A stretch of DNA of 64,000 bases, taken from Aphrophora alni (taxonomy: Eukaryota > Arthropoda > Insecta > Hemiptera > Aphrophoridae). Location: contig OY740769.1 of the NCBI GenBank assembly GCA_963513935.1, forward strand, positions 35,243,120 through 35,307,119. Direction: 5' to 3'. The translations under genes and the position numbers were made by a program. The notes beneath the pieces were generated by a model. It was not told the origin of the DNA and ran no database searches. It saw nothing but the letters and a program-made list of their open reading frames with translations. Below are positions 13,123 through 26,302 of this stretch, one piece after another (the first letter of the stretch is position 1; every line of letters starts with the position of its first letter).

Positions 13123-14089
13123 ACCCAAACACCATAACTAATATTTATAGATTTTTACACGACATATTTCGCCTTTTTGTGGCTTAGAGAGGAAACTAAA
13201 AGCGTTACAATATACGTAACAAATTTCCAATTTTCAAACCAAATAGTTGGAACTTTTTATTTTAAAATTTTACATTAACTTTATTTAGTTTTCCCTTTAA
13301 TTTTTTTTTGTCCACTTTGCATTACGGAAACTAATAGTAAAATATACACCTACCGACAAAAAACTTAACTTTTAGTTAACGAAACTCTCTATTTTTAAAA
13401 TTTTTTTATTGGTTAAATCATTAGTTAATAGATAGATAATAGACTTCGAGGTATTTTTTATATTCTCTTGAACTTAAATGTAATGATAGTGCGATTTTTA
13501 AATATTCGATTTAAAAGTTATTACTTAACTTGGGATATTTTATAGAGAATATTGTTACGAGTGGTAGTATGACACTACTAATTGTTGTATACATTTCTCT
13601 CGCCCGAGTTGAAGGTTTTTTTTTGATGTATCGTAATTTAAAATGAAATTCCCTAATTAACGAAAAATTACCATTGTCATCATTAATTTTTGTACTTAAA
13701 ACAAGCAATATTATGCTAGTAAAATGGGATATATAAAATTAAATCGCAATGAAATTGAATGATATTATAAAAATCCTCGGCACCGAGATTTAATACTGCT
13801 CTATTATGAAACTGAGCTTCTAGAGGATGGATTAGCAGATTTTCTTTAATAACAAGTTTTAATTACACTTTTATAGGATAGTTGAGATACGAATTAAAAT
13901 ATAAGCTGCTTTAGGTAGAACGTATTAGTAAGAACTACAGAGTAAAAATATTATCTGATCAGCGCTATATTTATATAGTGTTGAGATTTTAAAGGTTAAG
14001 TTAGATTAAAATGTAAAGTTATGTTAGAAGCTAGTAGACAAATATTCAAGTCCATTCAATAGACAACAGAACATAAGAATCATTACGAC
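13123..14089. other. AT-rich DNA, no gene seen
   Basis: No motif was recognised. The minus frame at 13511-13708 is unremarkable. Confidence 0.45.
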
Positions 14090-14345
14090 ACAGTACACAA
14101 GTTGTTTGGACTGCAAAGCTTAGAAAATGACCCAGAGAATATAAGCCAAGGTTGGTAAGAAATCGAGTTCAGACCCACCAGGGAGTTATATACCGTAAAT
14201 TTTCGGCCGTCGGCGTTGGATCGAAGTTGCCGGAAGGTGAATCGATTGTCGGAGAGACTAAAACATGGCGGAGTCTCTGCTGGATGGGAACACGTTACCA
14301 GGATTCTGTGACGAATCAAAAATTCACTAGTGAAGAAGACCTACT
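14090..14345. other. GC-richer islet with overlapping open frames, function unknown
   Basis: This stretch is clearly less AT-rich than its surroundings and is open on both strands (14152-14385 plus, 14083-14319 minus). The plus frame gives a basic, serine- and glycine-containing peptide and ends in the microsatellite; the minus frame is serine-rich. I recognise no family. It could be a diverged exon, a 5' UTR fragment of a retroelement, or a CpG-containing regulatory patch. The downstream neighbour is a microsatellite cluster with a foldback. Confidence 0.35.
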
Positions 14346-14360
14346 ATTTACATTGCAAAC

Positions 14361-14361
<1 letters not shown>

Positions 14362-14391
<30 letters not shown>

Positions 14392-14412
14392 TATATATAA
14401 TATATATATATA
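14362..14412. repeat. Interrupted (TA)n cluster
   Basis: TA runs broken by single A insertions lie directly upstream of the foldback at 14436-14525. Confidence 0.9.
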
Positions 14413-14435
14413 GGCCTATATGTATGGAAATTCTA

Positions 14436-14450
14436 CCATACAAACGTCGT

Positions 14451-14510
<60 letters not shown>

Positions 14511-14525
14511 ACGACGTCTGTATGG
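14436..14525. repeat. Foldback: 20-base inverted arms around a (TA)n loop
   Basis: The left arm ccatacaaacgtcgttacta (14436-14455) is the inverse complement of 14506-14525 with one mismatch. The 50 bases between are pure TA, which is itself self-complementary, so the whole 90 bases can form one hairpin. A smaller inverted pair (tgtatgg at 14421 and ccataca at 14436) nests against the left arm. It may be a miniature foldback element whose centre expanded as a microsatellite. Confidence 0.85.
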
Positions 14526-14602
14526 AGTATTATTTATCAGATTTAATTAACTTTAGTATACAAGTGTTCACTTTTGATATTTTGGTTAAGTCTGTTAACT
14601 AG

Positions 14603-17600
14603 CATGGAACTAGTCTGTTCCAAAATTACTGTCTTACTTATCTCTTCTTGATTTTTCAATAAAGCTGGTATAAACATGGGCTTTTACTCAATTCTTAATA
14701 TAGTTTAAACAAAACTTGTGAAAAATTTATAACCAAGAATTGATAAAAACATTAAAAAATAAATAAAATACATCAACAAGTCATTTTTTCAATTTCAAAA
14801 AACATACACTTCTTGAAATCATTCCTACTGAGGTAGGCTAGGCAAGATTCGAACAAAGAAAGACGAAAAATATAAATAAATTTACCAACATACAGTAGAA
14901 TTACTGGAACATCATGGTATTACAATTTTAAAAACTGTAATTATAGGGTTTATTGTGTTATCATTTATGAAACATGCATGTTAACTAAAGAACAGACACA
15001 ATGCTATGTAGTACACTAACACAAGTTAGTTAAAAAATTGATTTACCAAAACAATTGTTTTATCAAAGAGAGATAACAAGTTGTATTAATTGCAATAAAA
15101 TATGTCTTTTTCAAATTAAATGCATTTTTTACTATTCAAAAATACTATTCTTCAAGAAGATTAGTTGTATTGTTAATATAGCCTAATGGAACATTTGCTA
15201 TTATTTGTGTTATGTTAAAACTAATACACAAAGTATAGACAATTTAAATCAAGCTTCGTTATAAAGTAACGTACCATAAGTATGAAAACCCTCAACGTAC
15301 CTTATTAGCCTAGAGCTATATTGAAAACTGAAACTATTTCTATAACCTAAAAAAACCTCTCAATGCTCTGTTATGTTTTCTTAAATTAGTATTCAGAGAA
15401 ATGTGTTTAGAAAACATTTCCTTCACCGACAGTCATTAACTTGGTGTGGTTGGATAACTTTCACATTCCCTGTTCTTTTAGACCAGAAGTTGATTTAATG
15501 TTGTATATACTATTTATTCAAATTTATGGTGTAAACAAAATCATTCAGAAGAAATTTGTATTATAAATAATTCTGATAAATCTACATATCCGAAAACAAT
15601 TGGACCCTACTTACTCTCAATCACAACTAAATTCTCAAATATTATTTTTGTATTCATTGATACCTTTCCAAAAATCTATAAATTGTTTAATTATTATAAG
15701 CAGTTTCAAACATCTCATGTTGAAAAAATGGTATAGAATAAGAGCCACACTAGTACTAAGAGTAAAGTATATTTTATATCTCGTTTTAATGCCAGGATTA
15801 ATGTTCCCTTACATTTTGACAACGTAAGATTATTTTCAGAATCAATTTCGTTAAAGTGTTGATATTCTAACCTCTGAAAATTATAACCACCAAAAATTGT
15901 ACCTACTGCATAGACATTTCATCAAAATCTGCCCACCCGTATAGGCTTTATAAAAGTAAATATTTAAAATACTTATACATGAAAATACAATTTTACTTGA
16001 TACGTTTGGTTAAAATTTAGTTTAATACCAATTATACAAATAATTATTTTAAATTCACATAAAAAAAGTATACCTTTTCCTCTCCAGTCTTATAAAAAGC
16101 TCTTCTAATTTATGAACAAGTTTGGAAAGGTATTACGTTTGGGAATAATACCAATAATAATTTTATTACATTAGAAACCTTGTAGGTCCTCTCCATACTC
16201 TTTCGAATGTACTCAGTATTGAGAGAAAAAGTCAAAAGTTTAATATAAATATAATAATTATTATAATATATATAGATTAATAATATACATTGTGTGTGCA
16301 TAATCCAAAGTTTCTACGTAAAGATTAACTTCTTTTGTCAGAGATAATGAGGAAGGAGAATGCTTGAAGTTTTAGTTCTTAATGAAGATGAGATTAAAAT
16401 ATTATCATAAAGTGTATAAGACCAATTCCTAGAATCTGAACTAATATTTTCATATATTTAAATTTGGATTTGTTTTGTTATATTATTGTTCCAAATCATG
16501 CAATATTTTTTATTCCAATTAAAACATTTCTTGTCTATGTTTTTAAATGATCGTTTTGAGAAGTTGTTATCCTGGTAAATAAATGCAGAGATCACATGAA
16601 GGAATGCTGATGACAGGAAAAAAATTCAATTTTTATATTAACATATAATACACTCTATTTTTGTTGATTTAGAATAATATATTCCATTTGTGATTTTAAA
16701 GTTTAATGATAACCCACTGTGAATATTGCGTATGACCAAGTCTTTCCAACTTCTTATGGGAAATAACTGCATTTCACTGTTATAATTTATGCATTATCGA
16801 AAAAATTGAAACATTATTTTTTCATGAAAATAAAGTGAAAAAGAAGAAAGATAAAAATACGCAATGTGGCATTGATTCATTAATTATAGTGGATCAGTAA
16901 TAATTATAGTTGAAAATAATTCATCTCTCTTGCATTGTATAAATTCTATCTTCAAAAATAATTACAAACGATTTGAAGTAGAAATGGAGTCAAATAAATT
17001 ATTTGTAGTATAAAAAAATCAATAATTACCTCGATCATCATGGTGCTTACCCCGAATTAATAGAACCATTGAATAGAACAATGATTTAAGGTTTACTGTA
17101 ACTCGTATCTGTCTGTAATAGTCTTGTGATGGCTTACATAACGTAATACATTTTTAAACAATTTTTCGTTCACCTAAGTTGAAATGTAAATTCAACAATA
17201 AGAGTACTACATATTTATAGGGATCAAAATCGATACACAAATATAAGTTAATTGAAAAGAGTTAAATATAACTTTATTACTAAGTTTCTGTAAGAGGATT
17301 TCATGTGGGAGAATAGGTGGGATAAAAAGTCACATCGCCTTTTATAAAATTTGTGCACAATTTCTAACTAACAATTCAAAAATATTTAACTGAAACAGTT
17401 TAGGCTTACTTCGCTTGTGCAAAAAACTCATGAAATAATTATTATTATTATTTAAGTGAAATCTAGTTTTTAATGACGGTGTTGTATGTTTTGTTTATCA
17501 GCAATTATAGCAGAACGGTAGTTTTTTATTACTTGTGCGATTATGCATACTGAAGTGTTTAATTAATTTGGACTTTTCTTTAAAATTCGATCGAAATAGG

Positions 17601-18469
17601 TATTGCTGGATATCTACTCTAAGTTATATCCTAATAGACTTTGATGCCAATTTTCATGTTATCCTAAAGAGTAGTTATGTTTATAAAGGAAATATGTTAA
17701 GTCATACGTCTTGTCGCACTGTTAATAACTCATATGGTTGGTTCCAAGTCTAAAATAAATATTCACCATACAGTTAATAATCATTAATATTCATCACTTT
17801 ATATAACGTAATTTAAATAAATTACCTCTGATTTTCAAGGTAGACTTGATTTTAAGATTCAAAGGAAGAATTTTATACAAAAAATAAATAATAAAATTTC
17901 AAATCAACAATAAGTAATCTATTATGGGCAATTTTAGACAAATATAGAAAGGAAAGTAGGTTTTATTCTTTGTTAAATTGATTGTTCTAAAACAAATTAT
18001 TCAGACATTTCTTTATTACGTCTAATGATAGGACTTCTTCTTATTGAAGACGTATAGGAGTATATAATAATTCAATTTGTGTAGATTTTAGGTCTATTAC
18101 GTCATTTAACACCAAACTAGTTTTGTGACCTATCACGTCATCATATTACCTGCACACCAAATATTTCCGATGTCTATAATATACAATATCAAGGTTAGCC
18201 TAAGTAGACAGCTGACTACTCAATTTTACTGAATTCTCACTACAATAATAATATTTTGAAGTTTTAAGATATATTTTATTATCTTAAATAAGATAAGTTA
18301 AATATCTATATAACTTATTAAGATAAGTTTTAAGACATGTAAGTATATTGTCATTAAAAAAAATATATTTTAAAAGTGATAAAAATCTATATTACCACAA
18401 AGCACAAAAACAGGCTCATTTGGGATAGCTAAAACTATACCTTTAATAGATAATCAAATTACAACTTAC
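14603..18469. other. AT-rich DNA, no gene seen
   Basis: Short frames (for example 15600-15827 plus, 16110-16301 minus, 17535-17753 plus) show no recognisable family, no clear splice context and no second copy. I see nothing else. Confidence 0.4.
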
Positions 18470-18740
18470 AAAGTTACACTTTCAACCAACACAAAATCCA
18501 CTTTCAACTCAATTCCTTCCGATTGTAATTTAGGAGACTGTAACTTTTGCAAGAGTGACTTAGGTTGCACACAGCTCCCAATATTCGATTAGCAGTTTCC
18601 TTCGATAGGTCTAGAGGGAAAAGTTTACAGACAGCATCCCCTTCATGATCAAGGGGTGTTAGGATTGACTCGCACATTTATCTTCCGTTCGATAACCTAA
18701 TCTCTCTCATAATCAAATATTCTTTCCTCAAACTAGAACC
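18470..18740 (+). repeat. Dispersed repeat F1, partial copy
   Basis: Strings such as ccactttcaactcaattcc, gactgtaac, acacagctccca and cgattagcagtttcc match the F1 copy at about 48415-48520, and the end (gttcgataacct) matches copy 1 near 3085-3100. The orientation is as copy 1. Only the distal part of the element is present. Confidence 0.6.
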
Positions 18741-21700
18741 AGTATAAGTAATGATTCTCCATTAATAAAATAAATTAAAATATTTATTGTAAACAAACAT
18801 AAATCAAGGTATACAGATTCAATTTTGAATATTTATATTTTTAAATTCGCATATAAGTTAAAAAGTTCACAGGGTTGGCAACGAAATTGATTTAAATATT
18901 TAGTACTTTACACAAAATTAAAAGCTATTCTGTTCGATAAAGTATTTGCATTTTCATTGCATAACATATTTTTTTATTTACTCATAGATTAAACCGAAGT
19001 ATTGTTCCAAATATGAAGGAATTTTGTTAGGAAATTGGGAGTTTTGTTGTATACAAAAATGTACTTTGGACTGAGATACATTGTACCGCCTTGTACGTTA
19101 ACCTAATGTCATGCTCGGATTGTTTCCCTAGCGTGTTCATGACGTGTGCTTTTTACTATTAGTCTCATGTTAATACCGTGTTCAGGTTGTACACTTCTGG
19201 ATTTTCAGCAAAACAAATACATAATACTCGTTTAATAGAACTTGTGATGACCAATTTGAGCATAAATTGGTCACGTGGCAACATCCGTAGGTGATTTTAA
19301 ATTTAAAAATTTGACATTGTTTGCAATTTTGAAATGATCAACTTATACAAATTTGATCACTATCACTTTATCGGATAATTAAAACTATTAAACAACTTTA
19401 AAAACAATAAAAGAAGTTGTATTTTTAGCGGCATGAAAGGAATAACCGATTCGTCAATCTTCGTTAAAACTGTGAATTTGAACAAATAGTAGTAAAGTAC
19501 CTGTGATATGTCACTTATTATAGGAATCCAACATTTCTTTTATTTTCATATGACCTGTCTTTCATTACTGTGCGCCGGTCATAGTCTACGTTTTGAATGG
19601 TTCCTATGGGTAATTTATCACGGTACAGTAAGGACAGGCTCATCTCACGTAGGTTTTGAAGACAACAATATATTTAAAATTTAAATAAAACTGCAAATAC
19701 TCTTAAGCAATTACATTCGAAGCAGAAGAAACTGATTATAGCATTCATTGAGAGGGTAACTCTAACTAATGAAATGTTATCTTTAATAATGTTCTTAACT
19801 TCAATTAACGCAAATTATTTAATAATTATATAATCAGAAGTTTCTATATAATGATACAAAGATAAATAAATAAGTGTTAATAATAAATTTAGTTCGAATA
19901 TACAATACTTTTGTGTGTATTAACAGTATTCAAATTGTAACACTCTTTTACATAAAATGATGATACAAAAAATTTATTTTCGTAAAAATATTTACAAACA
20001 GAAAACTAAGCTAACGATATATCGCCAGTTATACCTAAAAGGGTTAAACATGAAAATACAAAAATCCTTTAAAATACTTTGCACATCGATTTAGTCGATA
20101 TGTTGCCAAAAGTGAGAACATTACAGAGACACAATGAAATACAGATATAGTTCTCAAAAAGTTAAATGTAACAAATTTGTTTATCTCTGTATAAAAATCA
20201 TTACTCTAATTTTTATTTAATTAAAAGAATTTTACAGTACTGAATCTAAAAGCAGTCTCATGTAGCAGGAAGCAGTTTCTGTATTGCCCATAACTCAGTC
20301 TCACACTTCATGAAGGAACTACCTGCACCTCCTGGTTGACAATTTAATTGCATTATCAAATAAAGTGGAGCAATTTTGAAAAAAAAATGAAAGACAATAA
20401 TGTGCAATTTTATTATTCATTCAACGACACTAGTTGCAATAAAGAGAACAGTTTTCATCTTTAAATAATAATTATTTTTTTTAATGTCAAAACTTGTGAC
20501 ATATCACTTAAGAGTGTTAAGAGTGAAATATATAATTTGTAAATCTGGTCAATAAATAAAGGATAGAATTTAATTTAAATTTTGAATTCAGTGATAGAAA
20601 TCAGACTAGTGGGATAATATTTTACTAATGCGTATAACTAAAATAATCTTTAGATTACCCTGCCCAGTCGATTATTATAACTTTTACAAAGGTATATTTC
20701 GTAACTGTTCTAATCTTTGCGACCGTCATGGCGGATATCCTAGCTAGGGAAACGTTCATTTGTCACTAGAGGTCAGATAAAAACTTACTACTTTATCACC
20801 ACTTTGTTATTTGTAATTATTGAAACTGTTGTTTTAAATAACATTTACTTCCAGTGATTTTTATATATTTGATAATTTGCATTGAATACTCACAAATCTA
20901 TATTATTGGTGATATGGTGATCAATAATAGCTGAAACACTGAGAGGTAGCCAACTTAAGAGTTACGAAAGAACAAAAAATATTCCAGGGGCATAGTTTGT
21001 AGTTTTCTATTTCAATAAGTTGAGAGGAAATTTAGGTGTACGAAACTCCGATTCCTCGAATTCCAAAACTTGGAACTTTATGTGTATATTTGGAGGATTA
21101 TTAGTTGATTTCACAACTGACGCTCATTTGATGACTATTTTGAAGTTGAAGTTATAATGTCTCTCACTGAGCAGTCAGAACTAATAGTGGGAAATATGTC
21201 TGTCAACTTGACACTGCTCAGTGAGATAGCAATATTTTAAATAAAAGACAATAAGACGTCCGTCTATTTTACTCCTACAGGATATTCGTGTACTTGGAAG
21301 GACAGGATTATTTTTGGAGTGACGTTCCAGAAATCTTTATGAATATCGCAAAGAGCGAAATGAGCATCTGACATTATTTCTAGACGTATGATGTATTCAA
21401 CAATAAATCCATTATTCGTCTCAGTGGAAAATTTTTAATCATGTACATATGGTGGAAACACATTTTGGTTTAGGTCCATAAAAAGATACAGCTTAAAAAA
21501 ATTATTATCAACATATTTAAAGCTGATTTTCAGAAAATCTACATGTTTTATTTTGTTCACTAAACAACTATCCCTAAATGTAAATGTTAATTAGAGTACT
21601 ATGAAAAAAATACGGGTAATACCTTATGTAAATACTAACTGTTTGATCAAATATGTTTTCTTCCGTACTACCGAATGAGAGACATTTTTAGGAAAAAGGG

Positions 21701-24700
21701 TACTTCAAAGATTATACTTCAATAAAAAACTTAATATTATATATTTGAGTCGCTATATACAATTCTATACACTACATACAAGATTTCTCAAAACCTTAGT
21801 CCATTATACATTTACATATCGACACAAGAAAAGGAATAACAAATTTTCATAATAATACTTGCTAATTCTCATTCCTTTACAACAATTGGCCATTAAAATA
21901 CAAACGAATGAAGACAAAATTCTAACTTTGGAATTAGATAATATATTAAGTTTATATTTGGTATAAATAGGTTATTTTACGTTAGCCAAGTTTACCAAAT
22001 ACAAAAAAAAAAACAGTAGGCCCTATATTGTATACTAATTGTTCCCATAGATTCGCACGCGAATAATTCAAATTTAACATTTTTGATAAATTACCTAAAT
22101 TATACATATATTTATGGGAATCAAAATTGTTTCAAAAGAAATTATTGCTTTTGATATAAATATATATATATATATATATTATGTACTTTGTGCATATTAT
22201 TATAAGAATTTTATACATATCAACATTAAAATATAAAATGTTACTACATTTTTAGATATTCAAAACTAAGCTCAAACACAAAACTTAGTGCTTATTTTTC
22301 TACACACCCATTCATAAAATCATTAATTTGAAAATTTTCAATTTCCTCCATGTTACTAAACTGTATAGTCAGTCGCCCAACATAGCAGTATTCGTCTTTT
22401 ACAAAATAACTTCACGCAAAACCATTAAAATATGTAAATGGTATTTATTTTGTTTTTAACAGTTGTACTATCATATTCTCAAATAAGCCGATTATTTAAA
22501 CATTTAGTAAAGCATATATTGTTATTAAAATAGTAGACCTAATGTTAAACCTATGGGAATAACAGATTTTTTTCCATTAGTGAGAAAACTGGTTACCTCC
22601 TTCTTAAGCACTGTAACATTAAGAAATTACATAAAAATTGGCCAAGTAGTTTCCGATGTTATTGCAATAAAAAATAGTTAAAAACTCTGTGATTAGTCAG
22701 AAAAAAAAGATTGTGTTTTTAACCACACGATGGACATGCAACAATATATAGTATTCATTGAATCAGATAATTTTAAATATTTTATTCCAAAATGATGTTA
22801 TCAACGCTTTTTTAAATGGTAAACATTGGTCTAATATAGGCCTAACCTAACTTTGTGTTATATTGTTATAGCTGGTTGACCTAATAATCAGTTTTTTTTA
22901 AACTGTGGTTACTAAACTAGTGCGAAAAAAATAAAAAATAAAATAAAAATTAGAGACCACACTGGTCTATAACTAAGCCTTAGCTATCTTTCTGTTGAAT
23001 TATTATAGATGATCGACCTAATCAGCTGTTATAAAGTAATATACTTGATACAACTGGTATAGGCAAGACATACACTACCTTTACGTTGAACTATATCAAC
23101 TGTATTATTACTGATTTATTTTCTGCACAAACGCGAAAGTTTTAAAAATATTAATATAAAACAACGTATAAACCGGGAATCGGTATACTTGTTATTGTCA
23201 TTACTCGCCTTCTAATTTAGTTATCGGAAAAAATTAAAGTTAAAACTTTCTTATGAACATCGAAAAAATTTGACTGTTATCAATTCTCATTAAAATTGGT
23301 AAATAATGCTTAATATACGAGAGGTAAAATATAGACTCCCTACAGATTTATTGATAAAAAGTATGTCTTTAGTTTGAAATTTTAAAAATAAAAATATCCT
23401 GATAGACGTTTATCTTAAACACAAAATACAAGATCAAAATATATTTATTTCTTAACTACAAACAAAAAAGTTTTTTGGGTACCTACGTCGAAAGATAACC
23501 GAGTTATTGACAAAAAACTGAAAACATTATTTTTTATAATTGTTTACCAAAAGTTTGAGCGAGTAAGCCAGTGTATAGACTGGACAGTGTGTTTTCGTCA
23601 CCAATCGTCACGTCGATATGTAATTTGAAATAAAACAATTCTACTCCAGTAATATGCACATTCAAAGATAGTACAATTATTAATATTATGAAGAAAGAAA
23701 TAAGATATATTGAATAATACAATAGATTTCAATTTCACTAATTTTATTTACAACATGAGTTTCAATATTGTGTGTTTATTTTTAATACAATATCGTTGAA
23801 GGACAACATACCCTTATAAAAATATAGTTTAAATTATAGCTAAGCTATGCTTCTTAACTGCAGTATTTAAAACATTATAATTATTTTTATTAAACACATT
23901 TAATTCAACACAAAAATCGCTGAAATCAAATTGTTTAGAATAAATTTTTTGACAGTTATTATTTTATTATGGATACAAATTACACTCAAAAAACTTTTTA
24001 ATCCAAGGCTAATCTTAGGATTTTATCAAGAAATACTGTTTTCAGATTATTATCGCTAAATTGCTTATACTTTGACGTACAGAAAACCAATTTAAAAACA
24101 TTTCGCTTGTAGTTTTATAAATTCATTAGAAAATAAGGGTATTCAGTATTTCACGTTAAGATATTTCAAAAAGTCTCCCTTTAAAAATATGCTAAATATA
24201 GTTTATGTTTTTAGTAAACTTGTCTAAAATAAAATTTAAAGTGCATTTACGACATGTGAACTCAATGTCTTCTCTATTTACACAAGTTATATATTTAAAA
24301 AAATAAAATAACAAAATGTGAATAGTGGCTAAACAATGGGGATATAGAAAATATTTATTGTTTGGTGTGTAAAATCCCAAAATATAAAAAGTTATAAGGT
24401 TATCTTTGATACCCTCTATATCCTGAAGAAGGAATAAAGGTCATGTAAGAATTTTCCTCATTTATTCTAACTTATATACTAGTGCAAAATTGTTGCATAT
24501 TCAACCTTCCCTTTTATCCTTGCAAAAATATTTAGTGTTTCCTTGGATTTTTAAATTAAATACTCTGTATCGTGAATACACAAAATAGCAAAGTGAGTTT
24601 ATTGATGTGAATGTATTTACAATTAACAATATCTCATATTATACAATATTTAACCATCATGAATTTTTTTGTTATGATGAAAAAGTATGGAAATCAGGAT

Positions 24701-25960
24701 TTGGTTAGGATCAGCCGTTTTCCCAATTTTTTTTTTTAAAGTACTACTTATTTAACTGAATATAAGATCATTTTTGTAGTTGTGTAGTTTAAACATTTGG
24801 CGATTATTTATTAAACATGAGTTAAGTGTTTTGACTTGAGGTTTTATAATATTGATAAATAATAATGAACACCTATGTTAAAGTTACCATTATTCTTAAC
24901 CTAATCACTGAAGAACGTGTCAATGAAAAAGAAAAAGCCGAATGTTTCCGAACATGCACTAAGTTGTGGGAATGTTTGCAAATGTGTTGTATGACTTTGT
25001 ACTCAATTACCTAATACAAGTATTATATATATATGTATAATCAATTGAATCCGTGTGTATTTTAATAATGGTCTATGTGTTAACTAATTTAGTATATAAA
25101 ATTAATTTATTTTAAAGCATTTTGTAAAATGTTTCACACTGGTCAGACTAAGACTAATCTATCTTTTTGTATTATAATTATAGATGATGGACCTAATCAG
25201 CTGTTATAAGTAAAATCTTTCTTACTTGTTCTAGCATAACGTATCTTAGTTTGGAACTAGCTGATGGACCTATTCTGTTGTTATAAGTGAGTATTATTAT
25301 ATAGGTTCTTTTAAACGCATTTTTAAACAAAGCGTTGGTATTTAAAAGAAGAGTGCGCGATTCGCCAGTGCTCAGGAATTCCCTTTCTTTTAATTTGTTA
25401 AGATTTGTAGCATAAAAGGTAAGTTGACAGCAGATATAATATATAGGATTATAGACTGCTCTAATCAAATTTATGATAATTATGTATTACATCACTATAA
25501 AATAAAAATGAATCACACCAAATCACCAAATAAAGAAGAATAATGTATTTCTCAGAAATATGAAGTGACATCAACGTTTTTTTTTTTTTTTTTTCATCTT
25601 AAAAATGCAGTAGAATCAACAGTAAAAATAAATGACACTGTTATTGGGAACTCATCATCCTTAACTGGATAATGGAAGCATGGACTATTTTATCCACAGG
25701 GATTTTAGGGATACACTTTCTGTTATCTAATTGATCGTTGTTAATTTGGTCAATTATTTTTGATCAATTTGGAGGGGAATTTAATAATAGACTACTTCAA
25801 AATAGTAGATGAAATCATTTTATATAACAGCAGGTTAGCAATAGTTGTCAATTTATGCGTTGTATTGTATTTCGCTTCATTGCACAGTTCATAGCTGAAT
25901 CGTTATTGAATCGAGATTACGGATATTGTACTTTTGAGGCTATCAAGTATTTAGTGCCAA

Positions 25961-25963
<3 letters not shown>
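18741..25963. other. Long AT-rich stretch, no gene seen
   Basis: In about 7.2 kb there is no frame above roughly 90 codons and no domain that I recognise. It includes a short (TA)n near 22160 and an oligo-T at about 25578-25594. Minus frames at 23534, 24192 and 25193 look like chance. A long intron or intergenic DNA are both possible. Confidence 0.4.
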
Positions 25964-26302
<339 letters not shown>

